A stretch of 64,000 nt of DNA from Haliscomenobacter hydrossis DSM 1100 (GCF_000212735.1 NC_015510.1:1922001-1986000); one strand, 5' to 3'. Counted from the first letter of the stretch, positions 25,815 through 34,638 are shown. Notes: generated from the letters alone by a model not told the origin. Numbers and translations: made by a program.

Positions 25815-26894
25815 ATGTTGTACCTGTTCGGAATTTTCACCTCCTTTTACCTGTTTACCTTGCTTTTGCTCAAACGAAATCAGTCATTTGCGGATCGAAT
25901 GCTCAGCATTTGGATGGTGGTGATGGGCTTGCATCAAGTGATTCATTACCTGGATTATGCTAAAATCTCCTATCAATATCCCCATTTATTGGGCCTGGGT
26001 TTTGCCCTGCCTTTGTTACATGGGGTCTTGCTTTATTTTTATGTACTGGCCTTGACGGCACAAAAGCAGCTGAGTCTGAAACTGGTTTTGCCTCATTTTA
26101 TCCCTTTTATCCTGCTGATTGGATTGGCCATCCCATTTTATGCCCTGTCGGGAAAGGAAAAGATCGAAGTTTTTAGCAATCATGGTGCGGGCTACGAGTG
26201 GTATAGCCTTACCCAAATCAGCCTCATTATCCTGTCTGGTACTGCTTACGTAGTTTGGTCTTTGGTGTTGATTCGACGCAGTCAATTAAGTTTGAAAAAA
26301 TGGCATTTGCAATGGCTCCAATACCTGTCAATTGGCCTTGCCGCAATCTGGATGTTGGTGCTTTTTTTTGATGATGGGGTCATTTTTTCGGGCGTTAGCC
26401 TGTTGGTACTCTTGATCGGTATTTTGGGTATCAATCAGGTTCCCGTCTTTAGTGGCCATTTTGAATCCAACTTTACAGAAAGGGATAGGAACAAAATGGT
26501 GGCCGAATCCAGTCCTGTCCGTTACGCCAAATCGGGTTTAAAAGCCGACGCATCGGATGAGCTTTTTGCAAGACTAGAGTTATTGATGGAAAAAGAAGCG
26601 GTGTATAAAAACAACGAACTCACCCTTAGCGAGCTTGCTGCTATGCTGGATGTTCACGCCAATAGCCTATCGCAGGTGATCAATGAAAAAGTGGGGAAGA
26701 ATTTTTACAATTACATCAATACTTTGCGGGTGGGGGCGTTCATCAATCTGGCCGCCCAACCCGACAAGCAGCATTATTCACTCCTGGCACTGGCTTTTGA
26801 GTGCGGGTTCAATTCGAAATCTACTTTTAACAAGTACTTTAAGGCAGTGATGGGGGAAACGCCTTCGGCTCATTTTGGGTTGCTGAGAAGTTGA
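25815..26894 (+). CDS. Membrane-bound AraC-family transcriptional regulator
   Basis: 359 aa from the ATG at 25815; an in-frame ATG at 25737 lacks support. The N-terminus has about seven membrane helices (YLFGIFTSFYLFTLLLLKRN onward) and the C-terminus an AraC HTH: LTLSELAAMLDVHANSLSQV, GKNFYNYINTLRVG, ALAFECGFNSKSTFNKYFK. This fits the 7TM-AraC type of Bacteroidota regulators, which sense a membrane or periplasmic cue. It is divergent from the DoxX/DUF2071/methyltransferase operon and may regulate it. Confidence 0.9.
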   Translation: MLYLFGIFTSFYLFTLLLLKRNQSFADRMLSIWMVVMGLHQVIHYLDYAKISYQYPHLLGLGFALPLLHGVLLYFYVLALTAQKQLSLKLVLPHFIPFILLIGLAIPFYALSGKEKIEVFSNHGAGYEWYSLTQISLIILSGTAYVVWSLVLIRRSQLSLKKWHLQWLQYLSIGLAAIWMLVLFFDDGVIFSGVSLLVLLIGILGINQVPVFSGHFESNFTERDRNKMVAESSPVRYAKSGLKADASDELFARLELLMEKEAVYKNNELTLSELAAMLDVHANSLSQVINEKVGKNFYNYINTLRVGAFINLAAQPDKQHYSLLALAFECGFNSKSTFNKYFKAVMGETPSAHFGLLRS

Positions 26895-26906
26895 GCACGG
26901 TGTTGG

Positions 26907-27725
26907 TCAAAATGTCCATCCAATCCTGAGGTTTAGCGGAATACTTACCGTCCAGGATTTTCCTTCAAGGTTTTTAAAATAGTGAACATTGGGATGCCGT
27001 GGGATTTCCATTTCGTCGCTCGGATCGATTCGATCAAAATGAGTTACATCTCTGTACTTAAGACCAAATCCAATATAATAATCAAATGCTAGTCTTTTGA
27101 CGATCATCTGATGGCCAAATTTAAGATTAAAGCTAAAGGTTTGTTTTTTTACGCCAAAAGTGTCGGGATAGTTATTGAAAGAAGTCGTATCTGTATAAGT
27201 ATCTGCTACGCCAAAATACCAGATGTCTTTGTATTGGTTTTTCAGGTAGTTAAACTCAACGCTAACATAACGACCCAAAGGAGCGGATCTTTTGAGGTAA
27301 AATTTTTCTTCTACTGCAACTCTAAGTCCTTTGACGCCTGGATGAATGCCAGTGCCGAGGTTCCATATACTCGAAGGCAATAAATAGGAAGCCATAAACT
27401 GGGTAGAAAAGCTTTTCCCGGTTCTTGTTTCATGGCTGACTTCAATTGAGGGGTTAACAAAGCCAGTGATTTTTAAAGGGGTAATTTTCAAAATATTGGA
27501 GTGTTTTTCATTGGGGTTGTCATTTTGGAGGCTTTTGTCTCGGTTTGGATCCAATTGATTTTCTGTTCTAAATTTGTTTAATGTATCCTTGTCAAAGCTT
27601 AGTTCCTTGGGTTCATCTGCGATTATCCGCAACCTTGAGCGCTTTGTGTTGAATAGAGTTGCACAAGAGCTTAATGTCAACATAAAAATTACTACAATTA
27701 CAGGTGCATCGTATCTTTTCATCAT
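26907..27725 (-). CDS. Lipoprotein with beta-barrel-like C-terminus
   Basis: 272 aa; either of two adjacent ATGs could start it. Lipobox LSSC with Cys21. After an Asn/Asp/Lys-rich linker (about 45-75), the rest alternates strands (YVSVEFNYLKNQYKDIWYFG, FSFNLKFGHQMIVKRLAFDY, GFGLKYRDVTHFDRI) and ends in SIPLNLRIGWTF. This ending and pattern resemble outer-membrane barrel proteins of the DUF3575 type. No enzymatic motif. It is convergent with the AraC gene. Confidence 0.72.
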   Translation of the reverse strand: MMKRYDAPVIVVIFMLTLSSCATLFNTKRSRLRIIADEPKELSFDKDTLNKFRTENQLDPNRDKSLQNDNPNEKHSNILKITPLKITGFVNPSIEVSHETRTGKSFSTQFMASYLLPSSIWNLGTGIHPGVKGLRVAVEEKFYLKRSAPLGRYVSVEFNYLKNQYKDIWYFGVADTYTDTTSFNNYPDTFGVKKQTFSFNLKFGHQMIVKRLAFDYYIGFGLKYRDVTHFDRIDPSDEMEIPRHPNVHYFKNLEGKSWTVSIPLNLRIGWTF

Positions 27726-27849
27726 TCATTATTGACGCATAAAGAGGGATATTTTTTGTAATCCTTGCGAAATTAAGTCAAAAGCATCAAATTCGCAACT
27801 GAATTGTTATACTGTCTATATAGCAAGATTAAATGCACAGTTTTAAGTT

Positions 27850-28830
27850 TTACACCGGATAAGGGCCTTCTTTAAATTTCAGCTGATGGTATCCCTTTTT
27901 GCCCAAAGTATAAGTCAATGGACTAAAGATGTTTTCCCCATTCTTTAAACAATCCAAAACGTGGGCAAAATCATACTTAGGTGCCCAGCCCAGTTCTTTT
28001 CTCGCCAAATCATTGACGTAGACCCGACCAATTTTGGGGAACATTTTCCAGTCTTGTTTCGCATAAAGTGCTTCGTAGAACGGGAACAATCCTTTTACGA
28101 CCGCAGGAGCATCCGTATTCAAATCCAGGAGTTCAGCTTTGGTAAAGGGTGAAGTAGCACTGATGATGTATTTGCCAAACCCGATGGTTTCGGCTTTTTC
28201 AATGGCGCGGAGGTGTGCACTGACTACATCTTCAACATCGACTCTGCGGTACAGCAACTCGTTGGCTTTGGCATTGGTGTCGTCGTAGGTTTGTCGGAGT
28301 TCTTTTTGGTCATCTTCTTCCGGAAAAAAACGGGAGGTTTTGAGGATGATGCAGGGGAGGCCCTGGTTGCGGTGGAAAAGTTGACAAAGGTCTTCCGCTG
28401 CCGTTTTAGTCACGCCATAAATATTTTTTGGGATGGGGGTAACTTCCTCGGTTACCCAGGCAGCGGGCAGGCCTGCTGCGGGTGTTAGTGCGTCTCCGAA
28501 GGTGCTGGTCGTGCTGGTGTAGACAAAACTTTTAACGCCAGCTAAAACGGCTTCTTCCAACAGATTTAGGGTTCCGGTGATGTTGGTATCCACAAAATCA
28601 CGGCGAGAATGTGTAGCAACATGTGGCTTGTGCAAAGTAGCCGTGTGGAGCACAACATCTACGCCCTGCATACTTTGTGCAACAAACGGGCGGTCGGCGA
28701 TGGAGCCTACTTTATCGGTGAACGGGGAAGGAAGCAGGTCGATGCCAATTACTTCCTGATTCAGGTCTTTCAAAGTGCGCACCAGGGCTTCTCCGAGGTG
28801 GCCAGTGCTGCCAGTGATCAGTACTTTCAT
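27850..28830 (-). CDS. Extended-SDR NAD(P)-dependent epimerase/dehydratase
   Basis: 326 aa. The N-terminus MKVLITGSTGHLGEALV carries the GxxGxxG dinucleotide-binding motif. The catalytic YxxxK is seen in IYGVTKTAAEDL. KSFVYTSTTSTFGDAL gives the Ser/Thr of the triad. The family converts or reduces nucleotide-sugars or similar hydroxyl substrates. A perfect palindrome AGAACGTTCT lies at 28836-28845, only a few bases before the start codon. It is divergent from the alpha/beta-hydrolase lipoprotein gene. The substrate is unknown. Confidence 0.9.
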   Translation of the reverse strand: MKVLITGSTGHLGEALVRTLKDLNQEVIGIDLLPSPFTDKVGSIADRPFVAQSMQGVDVVLHTATLHKPHVATHSRRDFVDTNITGTLNLLEEAVLAGVKSFVYTSTTSTFGDALTPAAGLPAAWVTEEVTPIPKNIYGVTKTAAEDLCQLFHRNQGLPCIILKTSRFFPEEDDQKELRQTYDDTNAKANELLYRRVDVEDVVSAHLRAIEKAETIGFGKYIISATSPFTKAELLDLNTDAPAVVKGLFPFYEALYAKQDWKMFPKIGRVYVNDLARKELGWAPKYDFAHVLDCLKNGENIFSPLTYTLGKKGYHQLKFKEGPYPV

Positions 28831-28835
28831 AGGTC

Positions 28836-28845
28836 AGAACGTTCT
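28836..28845. promoter_or_regulatory. Perfect palindrome before the epimerase start
   Basis: AGAACGTTCT is a 10 bp perfect palindrome located 6 bp upstream of the minus-strand ATG at 28830. It lies in the divergent gap shared with the hydrolase gene. It is short enough to be chance, but the position would suit an operator. Confidence 0.25.
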
Positions 28846-29008
28846 TTTGTTCGATCCTTTAATACATGGTGTTTCGCCGGAAAGTTCCCAATTGCTGCTG
28901 ACAAATATGATTAAGTTATCCCCCGCTCTACAAACACGTCCGCCCTTACCCGCAGCGACGCTTTCGGCTCTTCAAACGACTTCCTTTGCAGAAAAATCAC
29001 CTTTAGAC

Positions 29009-29992
29009 ATGAATCGACTAATGATTTTCACGCTTTTACTCAGCCTGCTTTCCTGCAAAATGGAAGATCCGGCTACCCCTGGTCTACTCGTCCCCAAAAC
29101 GGTGGACCAAGACCCTGCCCTACCCCAGTTGGCCATCAATGGCACTTTGCTCCATGTGGAAACCTTCGGCAAAGCAAGTGATCCTTTGTTGGTATTGATC
29201 CACGGCGGACCCGGCGGCGATTACCGCTCGCTGCTCCAGGCCAAAGTGTTTGCCAGCAAGGGCTATTTCGTCATTTTTTACGATCAACGGGGCACTGGAT
29301 TGTCCCAACGTGTAGACCGCAGCGTCTTTGCGGGTGCCGACGCCATCCAATTGATGATCGACGATTTGGGGAAATTGATTGAACATTTTCAAGTGGTCAA
29401 TACCCAAAAAGTCTTCCTCATGGGGCATTCCTGGGGCGCCATGCTGGCTACTGCTTTTGTCAATCAACATCCTGAAAAAATCAGCGGGGTGGTGCTGGCC
29501 GAACCCGGAGGCTTTACCTGGACGCAAACCGAAGCATACCTCAGCAGGTCGAACAAAATCAAACTGTTTTCGGAAGCCCTCAACAACGCCTTGTACCCCG
29601 AGCAATTTTTTGCAGGCCGGAACGAACACGAGGTCCTGGATTACAAAGCTTCCTTTTTTGGCAGTTTTGAAAACGCTCCAGGCAACACCATCGGCAATGC
29701 CGGACAATATCCTTCCTGGCGCAACGGCGCAGTGGCCTTTTCTGCATTGATCGACAATGCGGAACAACGGGGCTTTGACTTCACCACGAACCTGCAGCAA
29801 TACCCCACCAAAATTTTGTTCCTCTACAGCGAATTGAACCAGGCTTATCAGCTGGAATGGGCCAAAACGGTAGCGGCGCCCTATCCCAACGTTCAAATGG
29901 AAACAATCAAAGACTCTGGTCACGAAATGTTGTACTTCGGCTGGGACCATGTATACACCAAATCACTCACCTATTTAAATGAATTGAAATGA
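29009..29992 (+). CDS. Alpha/beta-hydrolase lipoprotein (prolyl-aminopeptidase-like)
   Basis: 327 aa from the ATG at 29009; the longer frame from 28775 runs through the divergent promoter region and is rejected. Lipobox LLSC (Cys16). The hydrolase signature is clear: HGGPGG at 65-70, YDQRGTGLSQR, nucleophile GHSWGAM with Ser141 and a C-terminal DSGHEMLY with the candidate His. HGGPGG and DQRGxGxS together are typical of proline iminopeptidase relatives. As a lipoprotein it should act in the periplasm or on the outer membrane. Its TGA overlaps the next ATG (ATGA). Confidence 0.88.
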   Translation: MNRLMIFTLLLSLLSCKMEDPATPGLLVPKTVDQDPALPQLAINGTLLHVETFGKASDPLLVLIHGGPGGDYRSLLQAKVFASKGYFVIFYDQRGTGLSQRVDRSVFAGADAIQLMIDDLGKLIEHFQVVNTQKVFLMGHSWGAMLATAFVNQHPEKISGVVLAEPGGFTWTQTEAYLSRSNKIKLFSEALNNALYPEQFFAGRNEHEVLDYKASFFGSFENAPGNTIGNAGQYPSWRNGAVAFSALIDNAEQRGFDFTTNLQQYPTKILFLYSELNQAYQLEWAKTVAAPYPNVQMETIKDSGHEMLYFGWDHVYTKSLTYLNELK

Positions 29993-30648
29993 ATTACCGC
30001 GTCATCATCACTGCACTGTTGATTGTTTTTTCCGCTGGATTATGCGCTCAAGACCTCAACTGGGGGCAGGTTCGAGATCAACAAAATCATTTTGTCGCCG
30101 CCAAATTTGGCGCGGATTATGCTACAGTAGCTGGTCTGTCTTATGGCCAGCGTTTGCCCTGGAAGCTCCAGACTTTCCTGGCCGCCGACTTGTCTTCTTC
30201 CTTTGGTCAAGACTTAATGGATGATTGGAAAATGCGCTTTTCGGTACAAAGCGAGCTTTGGCACAGCGGGAATTTTTCATTGGGCCTGAAACCTGGTTTC
30301 ATCATCCGCCGCTTCGACTCCAATGTCGCCAGATTGTTCAGTACCGGGGTGGATTTGACAGCTACATTGGGCTATTTTGGGGCAAAATGGACCTTCGCCG
30401 CTGAGGCCAACTACGATCAAACTTTGGCCACGAATGTAAAACACCGTTTTTTACAAGAAAACTACCCGGGCATTTACAATGGCTGGATTGGAGCTACAGG
30501 GGGTAATTTCAAGTTTGGAGGCCAGGTGGGGTATTCATTCGCAGGGAATATGCTGGCGCTTAAATTGGGAAAGGCTTATGCCCGAAATTTTAAGGACAAC
30601 CCAACTTTGCCGTTTTATTTTGAACTGTCCCTGCTAAGGGCATGGTAA
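29989..30648 (+). CDS. Hypothetical secreted beta-barrel-like protein
   Basis: 219 aa with a signal peptide (ITALLIVFSAGLCAQ). The rest alternates aromatic-rich strands (AAKFGADYATVAGLSYGQRL, WTFAAEANYDQTLATNVKHR) and ends FYFELSLLRAW, an aromatic terminus like that of outer membrane barrels. It overlaps the hydrolase lipoprotein stop by 4 bp (ATGA), so both are translated from one message. Function unknown. Confidence 0.75.
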   Translation: MNYRVIITALLIVFSAGLCAQDLNWGQVRDQQNHFVAAKFGADYATVAGLSYGQRLPWKLQTFLAADLSSSFGQDLMDDWKMRFSVQSELWHSGNFSLGLKPGFIIRRFDSNVARLFSTGVDLTATLGYFGAKWTFAAEANYDQTLATNVKHRFLQENYPGIYNGWIGATGGNFKFGGQVGYSFAGNMLALKLGKAYARNFKDNPTLPFYFELSLLRAW

Positions 30649-30754
30649 AGCGGGTTACATAAAACAGGTTCTTGCATTTTTAAAACAAAAAAACTGGCGC
30701 AATCCCCCCCTTATCTTGGCGGATTCATCACGCACGGCGTTATTTAAAACAATT

Positions 30755-30762
30755 TATCTTTG
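30755..30762 (+). promoter_or_regulatory. Putative -7 box (TATCTTTG)
   Basis: TATCTTTG matches TAnnTTTG and lies 23 bp before the ATG at 30786. No clear -33 box was found. Confidence 0.3.
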
Positions 30763-30785
30763 TTGTAGAGATAAAATGAAAAGTG

Positions 30786-31379
30786 ATGGATACGATTGTT
30801 TTTGACAAAGAAATAGCCGTTTGTTGTGTGGCGGCCAGCTCATTCCCGGACGATGTGCTGGCCGCCTTCCAAACCTTGCATGGGCAACTCGACCGCAAAG
30901 AAGAACGCCAACATTTTGGCCTCTCCCACGGTCAGGACAATGGTGGAATTCATTATCTGGCAGCGGCTACCGAACTGAATACAGGTGAAGCGGAAGCACT
31001 GGGGTTGGATCGTTTTACCATTCAAAAAGGAGCTTATCTGGGGATTACACTCCACGATTACTTGAAAGACCTGGGGGAAATTGGACGAACTTTTGAGCGT
31101 TTGTTACAAACCCCCGATCTTGATCCACAAGGGTATTGCCTGGAAATTTATGACGGCAAGGATGTGCAATGTTTGGTCAAATTGAAAACTGAGTCCGTTC
31201 CTCTACCCCCTAAACTCGGCCAACCTGCTCAACGCGCCCTGGCCAGCGCCGGCATCAACACCCTGGAAGATTGCTGCCGATTTCGGGAAACGGAGCTTGC
31301 CAAATTGCACGGTGTAGGCCCCAATGCCCTTACTAAAATCAAAGCAGCAATGGCCGAACATGGTCTATACTTCAACTAA
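30786..31379 (+). CDS. GyrI-like effector-binding domain with C-terminal helix-hairpin-helix
   Basis: 197 aa from the ATG at 30786; a GTG at 30783 is also in frame. The N-terminal 135 residues look like a GyrI/SHOCT-style effector-binding fold (HGQDNGGIHYLAAATELNTG, GAYLGITLHDYLKD). Residues from about 150 form a helix-hairpin-helix unit (KLGQPAQRALASAGINTLED, ETELAKLHGVGPNALTKI) of the kind found at the C-terminus of RNA polymerase alpha and in DNA-binding proteins. A ligand- and nucleic-acid-linked role is suggested, but none is established. Confidence 0.78.
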   Translation: MDTIVFDKEIAVCCVAASSFPDDVLAAFQTLHGQLDRKEERQHFGLSHGQDNGGIHYLAAATELNTGEAEALGLDRFTIQKGAYLGITLHDYLKDLGEIGRTFERLLQTPDLDPQGYCLEIYDGKDVQCLVKLKTESVPLPPKLGQPAQRALASAGINTLEDCCRFRETELAKLHGVGPNALTKIKAAMAEHGLYFN

Positions 31380-31408
31380 TAATTGTTCCACTTTTTCAAC
31401 CGATCAAA

Positions 31409-31792
31409 ATGGCTAAAACTGACTATAAATCCGTTGACGAATACATTGCCCTGCAAGACCCCGATAAGCAGGCTGCCCTGGAAGAACTCCGCCAGTTCAT
31501 TCGCAGCCTCTTGCCGCCCAGCGCCACCGAGGCCATTAGTTACCAAATGCCGATGTACAAGTACCTGGGCAACCTGGTGGGTTTTGCCTGCTTTGCCAAA
31601 CATTACAGCTTTGTCACCGCGAATGCCTCAACGCTGGAGCAATTCCGGGCAGAGCTGAAAGACTATAAGTTTTCCCCTTCCGCCATCCAATTGCCTTATG
31701 GGAAGCCCCTACCAAGCGAACTTTTGGGGCACATCATTCAGCAACGCATTGTGGAGAATGAAAGGCTGGCGGCGCAAAAAAAGCAGAAATAG
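31409..31792 (+). CDS. DUF1801 protein
   Basis: 127 aa. LEELRQFIRSLLPPSATEAI, SYQMPMYKYLGNLVGFACFA and SAIQLPYGKPLPSELL match the YdhG/DUF1801 pattern, a small alpha/beta fold related to YjbR-type proteins. The function of the family is not established. It follows the GyrI/HhH gene by 29 bp on the same strand. Confidence 0.85.
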   Translation: MAKTDYKSVDEYIALQDPDKQAALEELRQFIRSLLPPSATEAISYQMPMYKYLGNLVGFACFAKHYSFVTANASTLEQFRAELKDYKFSPSAIQLPYGKPLPSELLGHIIQQRIVENERLAAQKKQK

Positions 31793-31803
31793 AGCGGGGA
31801 TTT

Positions 31804-32499
31804 TTATGCCTTTTTTTCAAAAACCATACACATGCCCTGCATGTCGTACGTAGCGCCGTACATGGTTACGGGTGGCTCCGTTTGTTGATGCGTATTGAGT
31901 AGGCTGAATCCGTTTTGCTGTAGCATGGCTTCAATTTCTGGTGTATCGCGCAGGTGAAATCCGTGCTCGGCAAAAGGCAATTTCTCCAATACAGATTTCG
32001 GGCGAACACCGATGTAAAATTTCCCACCCGGCTTCAACACCCGACGGATTTCTTGCAGGTGGGTAGCAGGGCTTTCCCAAAAATAAATCACATTGATGCA
32101 AAATACCGCATCAAACATTTCCGCATTGTAGGGGAGTTTTTCGCTGCTGCCCATCTGGACATCCAGCACGCCCTTTTGAATCAAATCCGTATTGTTCTTC
32201 CGGGCTTCTTGTGCCATTTGTTCCGAAAAATCAAGGCCGTAGAGCTTGAGTTGCTCGGCTTTGAGTAGTACATCTTTAAAAAACTTCCCATTGCCAAACC
32301 CGATTTCGAGCACCTGATTACCCGCTTGTACATCCAGGTGTTGCAAAACCAGTTCGTACAACAATCGATTGCTTTCATTCATTCTTTTGCCTACTTGCTT
32401 GGCAAAAACACCGGAGGGTTTGCGCAATTGCGCGGCAATGAGCTGCGGAGCAGGCGAGGCTTGAACGCGGGTGAAGATTTTTTTGAGGAATTTCAACAT
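31804..32499 (-). CDS. Class I SAM-dependent methyltransferase
   Basis: 231 aa. Motif I VLEIGFGNGKFFKDV (GxGxG-like), then LYGLDFSEQMAQEA, EMFDAVFCINVIYFW and RRVLKPGGKFYIGVRPKS form a standard SAM-methyltransferase core. The YFW-rich post-II segment is like UbiE/COQ5-type methyltransferases. The substrate is unknown. It converges with the DUF1801 gene, with a 12 bp gap. Confidence 0.88.
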   Translation of the reverse strand: MLKFLKKIFTRVQASPAPQLIAAQLRKPSGVFAKQVGKRMNESNRLLYELVLQHLDVQAGNQVLEIGFGNGKFFKDVLLKAEQLKLYGLDFSEQMAQEARKNNTDLIQKGVLDVQMGSSEKLPYNAEMFDAVFCINVIYFWESPATHLQEIRRVLKPGGKFYIGVRPKSVLEKLPFAEHGFHLRDTPEIEAMLQQNGFSLLNTHQQTEPPVTMYGATYDMQGMCMVFEKKA

Positions 32500-32674
32500 G
32501 ACCGTTGGTTTTGTATTTGCTTAGACACGGGAATAAATTTTCTCCCGAAAATCCGACATTTTTAAAAAATCCTGCAATTTTTCCATTTTTTATTTATTTT
32601 TCGGAAATCTAATGAAAAGATAAAACAAAAATGCGGGTGTTAAGCCTGGCAAAATAGCAATCAAAAATCAAAAC

Positions 32675-33439
32675 ATGATCTTCCATATTCTCAACGGCGA
32701 CAGCCTGGCCCACACTTTTGCCCAAAGCAACATCCCCGGAGAACTCATCATATGTAGAGAAGCCCTGATCGATGGCCCCGTTCAGGCCAATAGTCTGGAT
32801 ACTTTTTGGGGCATTCGCGCCAGCTACATCGCCCAAACCTACGGGGAGCCGCGGGATCGGTATTACCAGAAAGTGGTGAGCGAAATGGATAAAATGCTGC
32901 GCTTGCCCAAAGATGCCGAAATCTGCCTCTGGTTTGAAGACGATTTGTTTTGCCAAGCCAACATGTGGTTTTTGCTATCGCTACTCGGTGAAGAATGGCA
33001 AGATGGCCGCATCAGAAGGGTTTTCCCGGTTATGGATGCAGGAGCAGACCATTGGCTGGGTTTTGGGGCTTCCAGCCCGGCAATCTTGGAACAGAGTTTT
33101 GCCCAGCGGATTCCCTTTGAGTCCAATGACCTGGACCTGGGCATCAAGTTATGGGAAGCTTACCGCTCCAGAAACTTTGAACGTTTGTTGGCTTTGTCCC
33201 ACCTGCCTTCGCCTTGTTTTCGACATTTGCCAGAAGTGTGTCAGGCACAGGTAGATCGTTTTCCGGTCAAAGGTCAATTGGGGCGTCCAGAGCAATTGAT
33301 CGCTGATATTCTGCAACATACTCCCAACGATTTCCATACTGTTTTTGCGGCTTTTGGCCAAAAAGCAGGGGTGTATGGGTTTGGGGACGCACAGGTGAAG
33401 GGGATGTATGAGCGGGTATTGGGGATGGAATTGATTTAA
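32675..33439 (+). CDS. DUF1835 protein
   Basis: 254 aa. MIFHILNGDSLAHTFAQSNI, PGELIICREALIDGPV and ICLWFEDDLFCQANMWFLL are typical of the DUF1835 family, and the rest continues as in longer members (FRHLPEVCQAQVDRFPVKGQ, LGRPEQLI). No enzymatic role is established. No signal peptide. It is followed 78 bp later by a C-type hairpin element. Confidence 0.85.
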   Translation: MIFHILNGDSLAHTFAQSNIPGELIICREALIDGPVQANSLDTFWGIRASYIAQTYGEPRDRYYQKVVSEMDKMLRLPKDAEICLWFEDDLFCQANMWFLLSLLGEEWQDGRIRRVFPVMDAGADHWLGFGASSPAILEQSFAQRIPFESNDLDLGIKLWEAYRSRNFERLLALSHLPSPCFRHLPEVCQAQVDRFPVKGQLGRPEQLIADILQHTPNDFHTVFAAFGQKAGVYGFGDAQVKGMYERVLGMELI

Positions 33440-33516
33440 TAGACTTGTTGTAACGGGAGACTGCTTGGCTCAAAATGGTCTTTTTTCAAGATAAAGCCAA
33501 TTCATTTGGAATTATA

Positions 33517-33709
33517 GTAAACATGAGTCATCCCGAATTTTTTAGTACAACAAAAGCGACACTTTTTTAGCACAAAGGACACAAAGGAAAGCACAAAGAA
33601 CACAAGGCAGCGCTTGTTTTTGTGCACTTTGTGCTTTCCTTTGTGTCCTTTGTGCTACTTTTTTGATCCGCTTTGGTCTTTTTAAACATTCGGGATGACT
33701 CATGTTTAC
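33517..33709. repeat. Quasi-palindromic iterated element C1 (CACAAAGGA units)
   Basis: Outer perfect arms of 22 bp lie at 33517-33538 and 33688-33709 (AAACATGAGTCATCCCGAAT and its complement). Inside are perfect 30 bp arms at 33569-33598 and 33627-33656 built from AGCACAAAGGA/CACAAAGGAA units. C2 at 54073-54171 repeats the inner pattern. It lies 78 bp after the DUF1835 stop codon. Confidence 0.88.
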
Positions 33710-34039
33710 GAATTTTATCAATAACCCGATCCAAAGCCAACTTTCTCCTGCCCAAAAGGCTCCATTACCTAAAGCATCTCCGTAAACCAACTTCACCAAG
33801 CAAACATTCAAATGTCCAGCAAAACAGGCATCCTGGCACTCATTTTGATCGCCAGCAATAATAAGCGAACAGAACAGTGTAGTCTTTTCTAAAAAAAGGG
33901 ATTGCGTCACATCCCCCAATTTCCTATTATTGCAACTACAAACCGAAACGTTTGGGACGTTTGAGCGGAGGATTTTCAAAGGTGCATCTGGCGTCGGTTT
34001 TTTCTTCCATTCACCCAGCACAAAAAAAATCACCACACC
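33710..34039. other. Intergenic stretch without supported gene
   Basis: No convincing gene on either strand. A minus-strand ORF reaching into C1 was rejected because its last third is made of the C1 repeat itself. The rest shows no hairpin with a T-run and no clear promoter; it presumably holds the promoter of the PH-domain gene at 34040. Confidence 0.5.
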
Positions 34040-34450
34040 ATGACCACCTACCCATCCAAAATTGGATCTGGACTCGTCGCAATTTTTGTCGTGATATTAG
34101 GCGGAATTGCCCTGTTGATGGCCTTTCAGGCAGCCTGGGTTGGGCTAGGCATCATTGCCCTGGTTTCTGCGTTCATCATCCACCTGTTTATGACGACGTA
34201 TTACCAGATTGAAGAAAAAACCCTGCGGGTCAGGTGTGGTTTTTTGGTTGACCAGCGCATCGACATCACCCAAATTACGAGCGTAAGCGAGACGAACAAC
34301 CCCATTAGTTCACCCGCCACTTCGCTGGATCGACTGGAAATCTGCTACAAGCCTCACGGTAGCGTGATCATTTCGCCTAAGGATAAAAAAGGCTTTATTC
34401 AGCACCTGCTCACTTTGCAGCCCAATATTGAAGTGCGGCTCAAAACTTAA
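34040..34450 (+). CDS. Bacterial PH-domain membrane protein
   Basis: 136 aa. Two membrane helices at about 8-28 and 32-52 (IFVVILGGIALLMAFQAAWV, LGIIALVSAFIIHLF) are followed by a PH-like beta-domain (YYQIEEKTLRVRCGFLVDQR, IDITQITSVSETNNPISS, LDRLEICYKPHGSVIISPKD). The last three residues and the stop codon lie within a 117 bp duplicated fragment of the downstream receptor gene, so the C-terminus may have been changed by that rearrangement. Function unknown. Confidence 0.82.
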   Translation: MTTYPSKIGSGLVAIFVVILGGIALLMAFQAAWVGLGIIALVSAFIIHLFMTTYYQIEEKTLRVRCGFLVDQRIDITQITSVSETNNPISSPATSLDRLEICYKPHGSVIISPKDKKGFIQHLLTLQPNIEVRLKT

Positions 34451-34556
34451 CCACCACCACCACCGAAGTCGTAAAATCTAGCGACTGCAGCTCCAGCCCT
34501 TCGATCGTACTCTGCACCGCCGTTTGCCCATTGCGCGGATTGGACGGAACGTACGA
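34440..34556 (-). pseudogene. Relict 3' end of a TonB-dependent receptor gene
   Basis: This 117 bp segment matches the 3' end of the receptor gene at 38492-38608 with about 11 differences counted by eye (about 90% identity). On the minus strand it keeps the frame and the stop codon: GLELQSLDFTTSV-VVVKF then TGA, with Gly to Val once. Nothing of the gene's 5' part is present. The other strand supplies the final codons and TAA of the PH-domain gene. It is a degraded duplicate or conversion tract. Confidence 0.85.
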
Positions 34557-34638
34557 GACTTGTACCAGCGAGGGTAGGAAATCCAAAGATGTCTAAGGCT
34601 CACTGATACGATGGGCGTTGATTTTTAGCACAGTACAC

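Noticed and set aside
28775-29008. N-terminal extension of the alpha/beta-hydrolase
   Set aside because: It would overlap the start of the divergent epimerase gene and place 78 residues before a clear lipoprotein signal.
33569-33656. Iterated units as a CRISPR array
   Set aside because: Units are only 9-11 bp, have no unique spacers and are followed by their own reverse complement.
33542-34036. Minus-strand 164 aa ORF
   Set aside because: Its last third translates the CACAAAGG iterated element (KVAQRTQRKAQSAQKQ type), and no start signal or domain supports it.
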